This document shows, in pieces, positions 25,418 through 33,559 of a DNA stretch of 36,893 nucleotides (positions are counted from its first letter, which is position 1; each line of letters opens with the position of its first letter). The notes under the pieces were generated by a model. The model did not search any database and was not told the origin of the DNA. It saw nothing but the letters and a program-made list of their open reading frames with translations. The translations under genes were made by a program, and so were the position numbers. The DNA is from JBGPHT01 sp041484525 (GTDB lineage Bacteria; Acidobacteriota; Terriglobia; Bryobacterales; Bryobacteraceae), in the NCBI GenBank assembly GCA_041484525.1, contig JBGPHT010000068.1:1-36893 (forward strand), written 5' to 3'.

Positions 25418-25442
25418 CCGTTGCTATGCTGAAGGGCAACGG
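25418..25442 (+). promoter_or_regulatory. Hairpin enclosing the ribosome site of the LeuC-like gene
   Basis: CCGTTGC (25418-25424) pairs perfectly with GCAACGG (25436-25442), and the right arm ends directly against the ATG at 25443. The 11-nt loop holds GAAGG, the likely Shine-Dalgarno sequence. Such a fold would block or tune ribosome access. This is a structural inference from base pairing. Confidence 0.4.
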
Positions 25443-26702
25443 ATGGCCGGCAAGACCATCAGCGAGAAAATTCTTTCCGCCAGTTCGGGACGGTATGCCC
25501 GTGCGGGCGATGTCGTCGTGTGCCGTGTCGATGCCGCGCTCGGCACCGACGGCTCCGTCCCGATGGCGCTCGATTACTTCCAGGCGATGGGCGGAACGGG
25601 CGTCTTCGATGCCCGCCGCATTGTCTTCGCGCTCGATCACTATGCACCCGCCCCCAGCCGCCATACGGCGCAACTTCACCAGCGAATGCGCGAGTTCGCG
25701 GCGGAACATGGGGTCGAGCTTTGGGACGTCGGCGAAGGCATCGGCCATCAGTTAGTGGTCGAGCGCGGCCGCGCGCTGCCGGGTCAACTCGTGGTGGGCG
25801 CGGACAGCCATGCGGTGACGTACGGCGCGCTGAATGCTTTTGCGACGGGAATCGGTTCGTCGGACCTGGCGGCGATCCTGATTGGCGGGCGCATCTGGCT
25901 GCGTGTGCCGGAATCGATTCGCGTCACGCTGACTGGCAGGCTGGCCGCGGGCGTCTATCCCAAAGACATTGCGCTGGCGCTCGCCGGGCGGTTGGGCGCC
26001 GATGGCGCAACTTACCAGGCGCTCGAGTTCGCCGGGTCTGGTCTGGCGGATCTCGATCTCGAAGACCGCCTCGTGCTCAGCAACCTCACCGTGGAGATGG
26101 GTGCGAAGAACGGCATCTTCCCGGCCGACGACCGGACTCTCGAATATCTGCGCGGGCGCGCTCCCGGACCGTTCAGCGGTGTCGAGCCGGACGCCGACGC
26201 CCATTACGTACGCGAGATCGCGATCGCCGTGGATGAACTGGCGCCGCAGGTGGCGCTGCCGCACCAGGCGGACCGCTCGGTCGCGATCGCAGAAGCTGCG
26301 GGCACGGCGGTCCAGATGGTCTACCTGGGGACCTGCACCGGCGGGCGCGTTCGCGATTTTCGCCAGGCGCGCGATGTTCTGAAGGCGGGCGGCGGTCCGG
26401 CGCGCGGTGTGCAGTTGGTGGTGACGCCGGCTTCGCGCGCGGTGCTTGAAGAGTTGGCGCGCGACGGTACGCTGGCCGATTTCATCGCCATGGGCGCGGT
26501 GGTGCAGACGCCGGGCTGCGGCTCCTGCTGCGGCACGTGCGGCGCGATTCCGGGTGACGGCGTGAACGTCATCTCGACGGCCAACCGCAACTTCAAGGGC
26601 CGCATGGGCAACGGCAGCGCCACCATCTATCTGGCTTCGCCGGCGGCCTGCGCGGCGGCGGCGGTGCGCGGCGCGATCGCCGATCCGCGGGAGGTTGTGT
26701 GA
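25443..26702 (+). CDS. Aconitase-family dehydratase, large subunit (LeuC-like)
   Basis: A 419-residue [4Fe-4S] hydro-lyase large subunit. Cluster cysteines are in YLGTCTGGR (Cys298) and PGCGSC (Cys359, Cys362). GADSHAVTYGALNAFATGIGSSD (119-141) and STANRNFKGRMG (378-389) are typical. It departs from classic LeuC in having CTGG where CTNG is usual and extra cysteines in CGSCCGTC. Family members isomerise or dehydrate isopropylmalate, homoaconitate, citramalate or dimethylmalate; the substrate here is unassigned. The stop overlaps the small-subunit GTG start. It heads a four-gene overlapping block. Confidence 0.9.
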   Translation: MAGKTISEKILSASSGRYARAGDVVVCRVDAALGTDGSVPMALDYFQAMGGTGVFDARRIVFALDHYAPAPSRHTAQLHQRMREFAAEHGVELWDVGEGIGHQLVVERGRALPGQLVVGADSHAVTYGALNAFATGIGSSDLAAILIGGRIWLRVPESIRVTLTGRLAAGVYPKDIALALAGRLGADGATYQALEFAGSGLADLDLEDRLVLSNLTVEMGAKNGIFPADDRTLEYLRGRAPGPFSGVEPDADAHYVREIAIAVDELAPQVALPHQADRSVAIAEAAGTAVQMVYLGTCTGGRVRDFRQARDVLKAGGGPARGVQLVVTPASRAVLEELARDGTLADFIAMGAVVQTPGCGSCCGTCGAIPGDGVNVISTANRNFKGRMGNGSATIYLASPAACAAAAVRGAIADPREVV

Positions 26703-27187
26703 TCGCTGGCCGCGCGCGCGTCTTCGGCGACGACATCAACACCGACTACATCATCACTTCCCGGCGCAAGCGCGAGAGCCTCGACCCCGAAGTGCTGCGG
26801 CGGTACCTGTTCGAGGAAATCGACCCTGCCTTTGCGGCGTCGGTGCGGGCGGACGATTTGATCGTCACCGGGAAGAATTTCGGCTGCGGGTCGGCGATGG
26901 AGGTGGCGGTTACCGCGGTTCTGGGTGCCGGAATTCGCGCGGTGCTGGCCCGCAGTTTCTCGCGCACGTACTACCGGAATGCCGTGAACAACGGACTGCT
27001 GCCCGTCATCTGCGACACCAACGCGATTCGCGAGGGCGACGGCATCGCGATCCTGGACGACGCGGTCCGCAACGAAACCACGGGCGACAAGATCGCCGCG
27101 GCCATGCCGACCGGAATCGCGCTCGAGATCATACAGGCGGGCGGCCTGGTGCCCTACTTCCGCCGCCATGGTGACTTTCGACTATGA
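26699..27187 (+). CDS. Aconitase-family dehydratase, small subunit (LeuD-like)
   Basis: A 162-residue swivel-domain subunit with GDDINTDYIITSRRKRE (10-26) and GKNFGCGSAMEVAV (58-71). The second motif differs from the usual GCGSSREHA. The first Ser (65) is kept, but the following Ser is Ala66 and the Arg is Met67. In aconitase, this Arg contacts a substrate carboxylate. The loop YIITSRRKRE has more positive charge than the YLR-type loop of leucine enzymes. These changes suggest a substrate other than isopropylmalate. It starts at GTG overlapping the large subunit and ends overlapping the aminotransferase as ATGA. Confidence 0.88.
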   Translation: MIAGRARVFGDDINTDYIITSRRKRESLDPEVLRRYLFEEIDPAFAASVRADDLIVTGKNFGCGSAMEVAVTAVLGAGIRAVLARSFSRTYYRNAVNNGLLPVICDTNAIREGDGIAILDDAVRNETTGDKIAAAMPTGIALEIIQAGGLVPYFRRHGDFRL

Positions 27188-28265
27188 CCCAACCGTACCG
27201 ATTGCGGTTGCCGGGACCGACGGCCGTGCCGGAGCGCGTGCGCCAGGCGATCGCGCGCCCCATGCTGAGCCACCGCGGCCCCGAGTTCCGCGAGATCCTC
27301 CGGCGCTCGGAAGAACTGCTGCAGCCGATCCTCGGGACGCGCAACCGCGTGCTGTTCTTTACCAGTTCCGGAACCGGCATGATGGAAGCCGCGCTGGTAA
27401 ACATTCTGGCGCCGGGCGAGCGGCTGCTGATTCCCACTCACGGACAATTCGGCGAGCGGTTCGCCGCGATCGCCCGTGCGTTGGGCGCGCACGTGGATAC
27501 CGTCGAGATCCCGTGGGGGTGCGGCGTCGATCCCGCCGGGATCGCGCGCCGCTTGGACGCCGCCGAGTACCGCGCGGTGGTGGTGTCCACAACGAAAGTT
27601 CCACCGGCGTGGTGGCGGATCTGGCGGGAATCGGCGCGGTGCTGCGCGGACGGCCGGAATTATTGGTGGTCGATTCCGTCAGCGGTCTCGGCGGCATGGA
27701 GATGCTGCAGGACGAGTGGGGCGTGGACATCGTAGTGTCCGCATCGCAAAAAGCGCTAATGAATCCACCGGGCGTGGGGCTGGTGAGCATGAGTCCCAAG
27801 GCATGGGAGGTGGCCGGCCGCGACGACCGCGTGCCGCGTTTCTACTGGGACTTTCGCAAAGCCATGGCTTCGGTGGAGAAGACGGAGACGCCATTCACGA
27901 CTCCCGTCGCGTTGATGGCCGGGTTGCGGGAGGCGCTCGAGATGATTCACGAAGAGGGGCTGTCCAAGGTGCTGGAACGGCATCGGCGGCTCTCGGATGC
28001 GCTGCGCGCCGGCTGCGCGGCGCTCGGACTGACGGAGTTCGGGCAGGGCAATTCGAGCACGGTCGTCTGCCTTGAAACGGAGCGGGGCCGCGAGATCGTC
28101 CGCCACATGTATGAGCGGCACGGGACGGTGATCGCGGGTTCGCGCAACAAGCTGGATGGCAAAGTGATTCGCATCGGCACCATGGGCGCCTTCACCGCGG
28201 AGGACGTCATGATCGACCTGGAACATCTGGGGAAGACGCTACAGGAGATCGGCCATGCCCGGTAG
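27184..28265 (+). pseudogene. Class-V aminotransferase, frame broken near 27577-27587
   Basis: A PLP-dependent enzyme of the alanine/serine-glyoxylate aminotransferase type. Frame one (27184 on) gives RLPGPTAVPERVRQAIARPM, SHRGPEF and FFTSSGTGMMEAALVN up to YRAVVVST. The continuation VHNESSTGVVADLAGIG, VVDSVSGLGGMEM, SASQKALMNPPGVG (PLP lysine) and a normal C-terminus is in the next frame. The switch is at a short (GTG)3 run. One extra base would give a continuous protein of about 360 residues with all motifs. It may be a sequence error or a real inactivation. The 3' end overlaps the RraA-like gene. Confidence 0.88.
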
Positions 28266-28799
28266 ACCAGGATTTCGCGTACACCCATCATGGCGTCGGC
28301 CCGGCGCGGAACTGCTGGCTGCATTTGGAACGGCCTCCAGCGCGCAGGTGGCGGACTCGATGTTGCGCCTCGGCGGAATGGACGCGGGCATGCGCCCCAT
28401 CTGGCGATCGCCACGCACCATCGGGGCGGCACTGACGGTGTGGTGCCACTCGGGCGACATCGTGGTGATGAATACCCAGGGCAACGTTGTGAACTCGGGA
28501 TTCGGCGAGTTGCTGGCGACCAGCGCGGTGAAGATCGGAGTGCGCGCGGTGATTGTGGATGGGACCGTGCGCGATGCGGACGCGATCGAGGCGATGCAGT
28601 TGCCGGTCTATGCGCGCGGGCTCTCTCCGAACGGATGTAATAAGGACGGCGCAGGCGAAGTCGGCGGGATCGTTGCCTGCGGCGGCGTCCGGGGGACGTG
28701 ATCGTGGCGGATCGCGATGGAGTGACCGTGGTGCCGCTCGACGATGCGGCTGAGGTGGCGAAACTGGCGGCGGCGCAGATCGATGAGCTATTTCGGTGA
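28255..28799 (+). pseudogene. RraA-like aldolase, frame broken at a G5 run
   Basis: RraA/4-hydroxy-4-methyl-2-oxoglutarate aldolase family. The first frame runs to a stop at 28699-28701 and contains SSAQVADSML, SGDIVVMNTQGN, GELLATSAVKIGVRAV and VDGTVRDADAI, the last with the catalytic Arg-Asp pair. The natural C-terminus, GDVIVADRDGVTVVPLDDA to DELFR and stop at 28799, lies in another frame. Adding one G to GGGGG at 28691-28695 would restore it. These enzymes split a 4-hydroxy-2-oxo acid with a divalent metal, releasing pyruvate. The last two codons and stop lie in the 37-bp inverted repeat. Confidence 0.85.
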
Positions 28800-28893
28800 C
28801 AGGCTACACAACCTCGAAATTCGCCGCAAAGCGTTGAACTAGCACAGGTGCCATCTGGCGAATTTCGAGGTTGTGTAGCCTGTCACCGAAATA
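28789..28893. repeat. Perfect 37-bp inverted repeat across two convergent gene ends
   Basis: Arms 28789-28825 and 28857-28893 are exact reverse complements over 37 bases, with a 31-base centre. The left arm carries the final Phe-Arg codons and stop of the RraA-like gene and the right arm carries the same for the gltS-like gene. Either transcript would end in a very stable hairpin. The outermost bases beyond the arms show no target-site duplication. Origin could be a MITE-like insertion or an inverted duplication by template switching. Confidence 0.95.
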
Positions 28894-30046
28894 CGTTGGC
28901 CATCGCGGTGATGATCAGCGAATTGGTGAAGTCGATCAGAAACGCGCCCACCACCGGCACCACCAGAAACGCGCGCGGTGCGGGGCCGTACTTCTCGACC
29001 AGTTCCTCCATGCAGGCGACCGCGTTGGCGGTGATCCCCAGCATAAATCCGCAGAAGCCCGAGGCGGTGACGGCCGATTCGTAATCGCGGCCCATCGCCC
29101 AGAACGATATCGTCACGCACATCAGCCAGCAGAGAGCGACCTCGGCGGCGAGAATCACCAGCATCGGCAGCGCCAGGTGCGCCAGTTCCCAGAGCCGCAG
29201 CGTGAGCAGCGCCATGACGATGAACAGGTACAGCGCGATGCGTCCGGCTGTATCGATGTCAGGTTGCGAGAGCGGTACGATGTCCAGGTTTCGAATCACC
29301 GCCGCCACGATCATGGCTCCGATGTAGACCGGCAGGATGAGTCCGAGGTGTTCGAAGCCGGCGCTCACCAGGCTGCCGAGCCCCATCGAGATGCCGATCA
29401 TGACCACCGTCGAGATGGGTGAACCGGCCTGCACCTCAGACGCGCGCGCGGTGCTTTCCATTGTGGCGGCGGGCTTCAGCTTGTGGCGGCGGATCAACCA
29501 CCCTCCGATGTATCCGCCGAGCAACCCGGCCGCCGCGATCCCAAAGGTGGCGGATGCGAAGGCGACAGTGGTGGCGCCGGCCACGCCCATTTTTTCGAAG
29601 GTCGGGCCGAAGGCCAGCGAAGTTGCGGGGCCGCCCGCGAGAGCCACCGAGCCGGCCAGAATCCCCAGGCGTGCATCCAGGCCGAGCAACCTCGCCACGC
29701 CCATCCCGACCAGGTTCTGCAGCACTACGCCGAATGTGGCGACGCCGAGAAGCCAGAGCATACGCACTCCGCCCTCGCGCACCAGGCGCCAGCGCGCGCT
29801 GAGGCCGATGGTGGTCATAAATGCGACCATGAGCAGATCGCGCACGACCGTGTCGGCTTCGAGATTGACGACGCGATCGTGTAGCGCCAGCGCGATCGTC
29901 GCGTACACCATCCCGCCTGCGATCGAGACCGGAATGTTCAGCCGGTCGAGCAGCGGGATGCGGCGTTTCAGCCATCCGCCGATCGCCACGCCCAGGCAAG
30001 CCAGGCCCAGTACCTGTACCGCGCTCAATTTGAAGGTGGGCGTCAA
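28883..30046 (-). CDS. gltS: Sodium/glutamate symporter, GltS type
   Basis: A 387-residue inner-membrane carrier of the ESS family that imports glutamate with sodium. About ten membrane segments fall in two homologous halves. Motifs include GLSARWRL, SVALAGGPATSLAFG (reentrant loop 1 in the family style) and SGFCGFMLGITANAVACMEELVEKYGPAPRAFLVVPVVGAFLIDF (second half). No ATG is available near the N-terminus; a TTG at 30046 (LTPTFKLSAVQVLG) gives the family length. It begins 21 bp from the divergent M1 peptidase start and converges with the RraA-like gene. Confidence 0.92.
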   Translation of the reverse strand: MTPTFKLSAVQVLGLACLGVAIGGWLKRRIPLLDRLNIPVSIAGGMVYATIALALHDRVVNLEADTVVRDLLMVAFMTTIGLSARWRLVREGGVRMLWLLGVATFGVVLQNLVGMGVARLLGLDARLGILAGSVALAGGPATSLAFGPTFEKMGVAGATTVAFASATFGIAAAGLLGGYIGGWLIRRHKLKPAATMESTARASEVQAGSPISTVVMIGISMGLGSLVSAGFEHLGLILPVYIGAMIVAAVIRNLDIVPLSQPDIDTAGRIALYLFIVMALLTLRLWELAHLALPMLVILAAEVALCWLMCVTISFWAMGRDYESAVTASGFCGFMLGITANAVACMEELVEKYGPAPRAFLVVPVVGAFLIDFTNSLIITAMANVFR

Positions 30047-30067
30047 TCCTGAAGTATAGTAGGTCCG

Positions 30068-31619
30068 ATGCGCTCTCTTGCGTGCCTGATTTTGTACGTC
30101 CCGCTGGTGTTGGCGGACAACTACCCGCGCCAGACCGGGATCGACGCGCAACACTACATCCTGCGCGCGACGTTGAGCGACGACACGGATGAAATCAGCG
30201 GCGAAGCTACAGTGGCGCTGCGGTTTGTCAAAAAGGGCGTGAAGGAGTTCGCACTCGACCTGACCTCTCTTAAGGAAGGGAAGGGCATGGCGGTCACGGA
30301 GGTAACGGGCGATGGCGCGGTGCTTCAGTACTCGCACGCGGCCGATCGCCTCCTGGTGACACGGTGAAGTACCACGGAGTGCCGGGCAACGGCCTGAAGG
30401 TCGTCAAGAACAGGTTTGGCGAGCGCTGTTTTTTCAGCGTGAACTGGCCGGTGATGGCGCGGCAGTGGCTGCCGATGATCGACCACCCGTACGACAAGGC
30501 GACGAGCGAGTTCCTCATCACCGCGCCTGCTAAATATCAGGTAGTAGCGAACGGCCTGCTGCAGGAAGAGATCGATACGGGCGACGGCCGCCGGATCACG
30601 CACTGGAAACAATCGGTGCCGATCGCGTCGTGGCTGAATAATATCGGGGTGGCGCAATTCGCGTCGCGGCACTTCGGTACGGCGGCCGGCGTGCCGCTGC
30701 AGACGTGGGTGTTCCATCAGGATCGCGACAACGGCATCATCACGTTCGAGACGCCCACGCGGCAGGCGATCGAGTTTTACAGCGACCACGTGGGCCCTTA
30801 TCCCACGAGAAACTGGCGGACGTGCAGGCGGCGGGCATGGGCGGCGGCATGGAGCACGCGAGCGAAATCTTCTACGGCGAGCGCTCGGTGAGCAACCGCC
30901 CGGCCTTCGGCCTGGTGGCGCACGAAGTCTCGCATCAATGGTTTGGGGATTCGGTGACGGAAAAGGACTGGGACGATGCGTGGCTGAGCGAAGGTTTCGC
31001 CACGTACTTCGCGATGCTGTGCGCCGAATACTACGAGGGCCGCGACGCCTTCGTGGCCGGTCTGAAGCGAAGCCGGGGGACCATCCTCGCTGCTGAAAAG
31101 CGCACGCCCGGGAGGGCGGTGATCCACGACAATCTCCCTGAGATCGCAAACGGGCGCGCGCCCAACGGGATCGTGTATCAAAAAGTCGGATGGACGCTGC
31201 ACCTGCTGCGCGGCCAGGTGGGGACGGAGAAATTCCGGGCCGGGATGCGCGAGTATTACCGGCGGTTCCGGGACAGCAACGCCTCGACCGAAGACCTGCG
31301 GAAGGTGATGGAGGAGGTTTCGCGCACCGACCTTGAGTGGTTTTTCGAGCAGTGGCTATACCGCGCCGGGTCGCCTTCGATCGAGGGCGGGTGGAAGTAC
31401 AATCCGGCGACGAAGAAAGTGGAAATCGATCTGGCGCAGACGCAGAGCGGTGCGCCGTTCCGGCTGCCGATTGAGATCGGTGTGGGCGGGAAGAAGGAGC
31501 GTGTCGAGCTGGCGCAGACGCAGCAGCACTTTGAGATTGCGGCGGACGCGGAACCTGCGGCCGTGGTCCTCGACCCGGATACATGGCTGCTGGCTGACGT
31601 GAAATTCGAGAAGCGTTAG
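30068..31619 (+). pseudogene. M1-family aminopeptidase, broken in two places
   Basis: Three frames together make an exported M1 zinc aminopeptidase of about 515 residues. Part one (30068-30367) has a signal peptide and the N-terminal beta domain, ending DRLLVT. Part two resumes in another frame at PGDTVKYHGVPGNGL, probably with a short stretch lost. Part three begins after YPT at about 30808, where one missing base (CCC[T]ACGAG) would give YPYEKLADVQAAGMGGGMEH, the GAMEN-like motif. HEVSHQWFGDSVTEKDWDDAWLSEGF follows with HExxH and the downstream Glu. The stop at 31617-31619 abuts a 97-bp repeat. Confidence 0.88.
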
Positions 31620-33401
31620 TGGGGCAGGCCCTCCCGGCCTGCCTGCCACGCCACTTCGTCTGCGCCCGAGCAGGCCAGCCGGGGGGCTGGCCGCAGGCCC
31701 TGGGGCTTGCCCCACCAACTTGCGGTATGCTTCTTCCGCCTGCGGATCCGGATCGTGCGGATGGTCGAGGTAAGTGGCGAGCCATCGGCGCGCGCGAGGG
31801 AAGTTGCCTATCTTCGAAAACATCTGCCCCAACGCTCGTGCGCAGCGTGGGTACTGCGGCTCGCGCTCGAGGTGCAGATTGCAGCCGGCCTCGAGCGCAT
31901 CCAGCACGCGCAAGGACGGTAGGGGTTGCACTCCCGGTGGGAGCGTGCGCATGAAGACCATCGACTGCGGGTCGGCGTAGACCAGTTTCCAAGTGGTCTG
32001 CTGCGGGTCGGCCAGGGCTGGCGCCAGCATGTAGGCGTTGCCGGTCACGTATTCGAAACCATTCATCACGATCACGTCGACGCCGTACTGGTCCAGCAGT
32101 TGAGCGGCGCTCTTGCCGCCAGTTTCGTCGTGGTTGTACAGGATGCGCGCGTAATCGTTGAATACGGATTCGCTGAGCGCGCGCCCGTCGATGAAGGTAC
32201 GCTGCTGCGGCCACAATCGCCACATCAAGTAGCCGCCGTACTCGTAGCTGTTGAAAATCGGCTGTGTAACGTGGTGCGCCTGGAGAAAATCGGCCGCGCC
32301 GGAGGGCCACTTCCATTCCTCGGTGTGGAACTGGAAGAAGCAGCCTCGTGCAATTCCCGTACCCACAGCCACGAGGAGCAGCGCCGCCGCGGCCCACTGG
32401 GCAAGCGTGGGGACGCGGCGGTTCCAAGGCAAATAGGAAGCGATCGGAATCGGCGCCCAGAATCCGACCAGCACGATGTTGCGGTACGCCGTCATGGCCG
32501 CGGCGGCGAAGGCGGCGTAGAGCAGCCAGTCCACCAGGCGCACACGTTTTGCGGAGTAGACAAGCACGGCGGCGGCTGCGATCAGCAACACCGAGAATGC
32601 GCTCGGCGGCCACAGACGGGCGGGACTCCACTCGAGGAGCGTAGATTGCAGAAAACTGCGGCGGTAAGAGAGCAGGATTTCGAGAATGCGAAACCCGCTC
32701 GGATTGAGACCGGAGGCGAGCACCGCGGCGGCGCTCGCGAGGAGCACCTTGCGGCAGTCGGGCGTCCGCCGCCACAGTGCTTCAGCCGAGTAGGCGCCCA
32801 CCACGATCCAGCCGAGGAAGAATCCGCCGTGGCAGTTGGCCCAGATCACAAAGATCGCGGGCAATGCCCAAAGCCAGCGGCGGTATTCCAGAATCGCCGC
32901 GGTCAGAGCCAGCAGAAGGAACGTGATCAGATAGGGACGATCGAGCGCGAAATCCACGGCGACGGCGGCGGCTGCGAGCGCTGCCCCCACACTGCGAAGG
33001 AAACCGCCGGTGCGCCGCCAGACGATCAGCCCTACGACGGCACAGAATGCGGTCAGTAGACCGGCGCGCAAGAGCACCACGCCGGCGAATCCGGCAGCGT
33101 TGTATGCACCATAGAGCAGCACCTGCGCGAGCCATTCGTGGGTGAGGTTGAAATGGCGCGTGAGCTCTTCGCCCGCATAAGCTGTGCCCGCGCCGGCAGT
33201 CGTGAAGGCGAAGGGATCGGGGACGGGCAGCGTGTGCCGCTGGGTAATGTACTGGCCAGTCTTAAGGTGCCACCAGAAGTCGGAGTCGACCACCGGCGGC
33301 GAGAAGAGTCCGAGAAGCAGAGTCGCGGAGAGGGCCAGCAGAAGGGGTTTGAGCGATGCGGAAGCCGGACGAGACTCCGCGGTTTTGCCACGTGATTTCA
33401 T
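31356..33401 (-). CDS. Polytopic membrane protein, GT-C-like, C-terminus extended through a repeat
   Basis: A 681-residue protein from ATG 33401. About eleven membrane helices follow an N-terminal helix and SDFWWHLKTGQYITQ, a D-x-WW-H-x-x-G pattern seen in GT-C-like membrane glycosyltransferases. After a soluble domain (SYEYGGYLMWRLWPQQRTFIDGR) comes a TPR-like end (CARALGQMFSKIGNFPRARRW). Native similarity probably ends near EEAYRKLVG. Beyond this, about 32 codons come from the 97-bp repeat, and the frame then runs 264 bp antisense to the M1 gene to 31356. Enzyme activity is a guess; location in the membrane is clear. Confidence 0.75.
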   Translation of the reverse strand: MKSRGKTAESRPASASLKPLLLALSATLLLGLFSPPVVDSDFWWHLKTGQYITQRHTLPVPDPFAFTTAGAGTAYAGEELTRHFNLTHEWLAQVLLYGAYNAAGFAGVVLLRAGLLTAFCAVVGLIVWRRTGGFLRSVGAALAAAAVAVDFALDRPYLITFLLLALTAAILEYRRWLWALPAIFVIWANCHGGFFLGWIVVGAYSAEALWRRTPDCRKVLLASAAAVLASGLNPSGFRILEILLSYRRSFLQSTLLEWSPARLWPPSAFSVLLIAAAAVLVYSAKRVRLVDWLLYAAFAAAAMTAYRNIVLVGFWAPIPIASYLPWNRRVPTLAQWAAAALLLVAVGTGIARGCFFQFHTEEWKWPSGAADFLQAHHVTQPIFNSYEYGGYLMWRLWPQQRTFIDGRALSESVFNDYARILYNHDETGGKSAAQLLDQYGVDVIVMNGFEYVTGNAYMLAPALADPQQTTWKLVYADPQSMVFMRTLPPGVQPLPSLRVLDALEAGCNLHLEREPQYPRCARALGQMFSKIGNFPRARRWLATYLDHPHDPDPQAEEAYRKLVGQAPGPAASPPAGLLGRRRSGVAGRPGGPAPLTLLEFHVSQQPCIRVEDHGRRFRVRRNLKVLLRLRQLDTLLLPAHTDLNRQPERRTALRLRQIDFHFLRRRIVLPPALDRRRPGAV
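31619..31715. repeat. 97-bp GC-rich repeat with 8-bp terminal inverted repeats
   Basis: GTGGGGCA (31619-31626) and TGCCCCAC (31708-31715) bound a GC-rich block with internal inverted pieces (GCAGGCC, CCGGGGGGCTGG). It starts on the last base of the M1 stop codon. It looks like a dispersed non-coding element of a type I associate with Solibacter-like genomes; a genome search is needed to show copy number. Confidence 0.55.
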
Positions 33402-33504
33402 ACAAAATCTGGCTTTTGTACTAGCTGGCCAAAAGATAGTCGCGGGATCGCCGGAATTTGGACTAGCATGAACAAGGTCGTCTAACGCGCAAAGAGACAC
33501 TCAA

Positions 33505-33558
33505 GCGACCGGCCTTCTCCTCGGTGTAACATCCCTCCTTAGGCCGGCCGCTCTTTTT
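33505..33558 (+). terminator. Hairpin with T6 tail
   Basis: An 11-bp stem with one mismatch (33505-33515 with 33541-33551) is followed by CTCTTTTTTC on the plus strand. The nearest plus-strand gene ends 1.9 kb to the left, so its use is unclear. It lies in the 158-bp gap between two minus-strand genes, which holds nothing else recognisable. Confidence 0.4.
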
Positions 33559-33559
33559 T

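Noticed and set aside
30325..32775. 816-codon minus-strand open frame
   Set aside because: It is Arg/Pro/Ser-rich low-complexity translation antisense to the M1 gene and out of frame with the membrane protein; the real genes explain the region.
31926..33059. 377-codon plus-strand open frame
   Set aside because: It is antisense to the polytopic membrane protein, rich in His/Gln/Arg, without recognisable domains.
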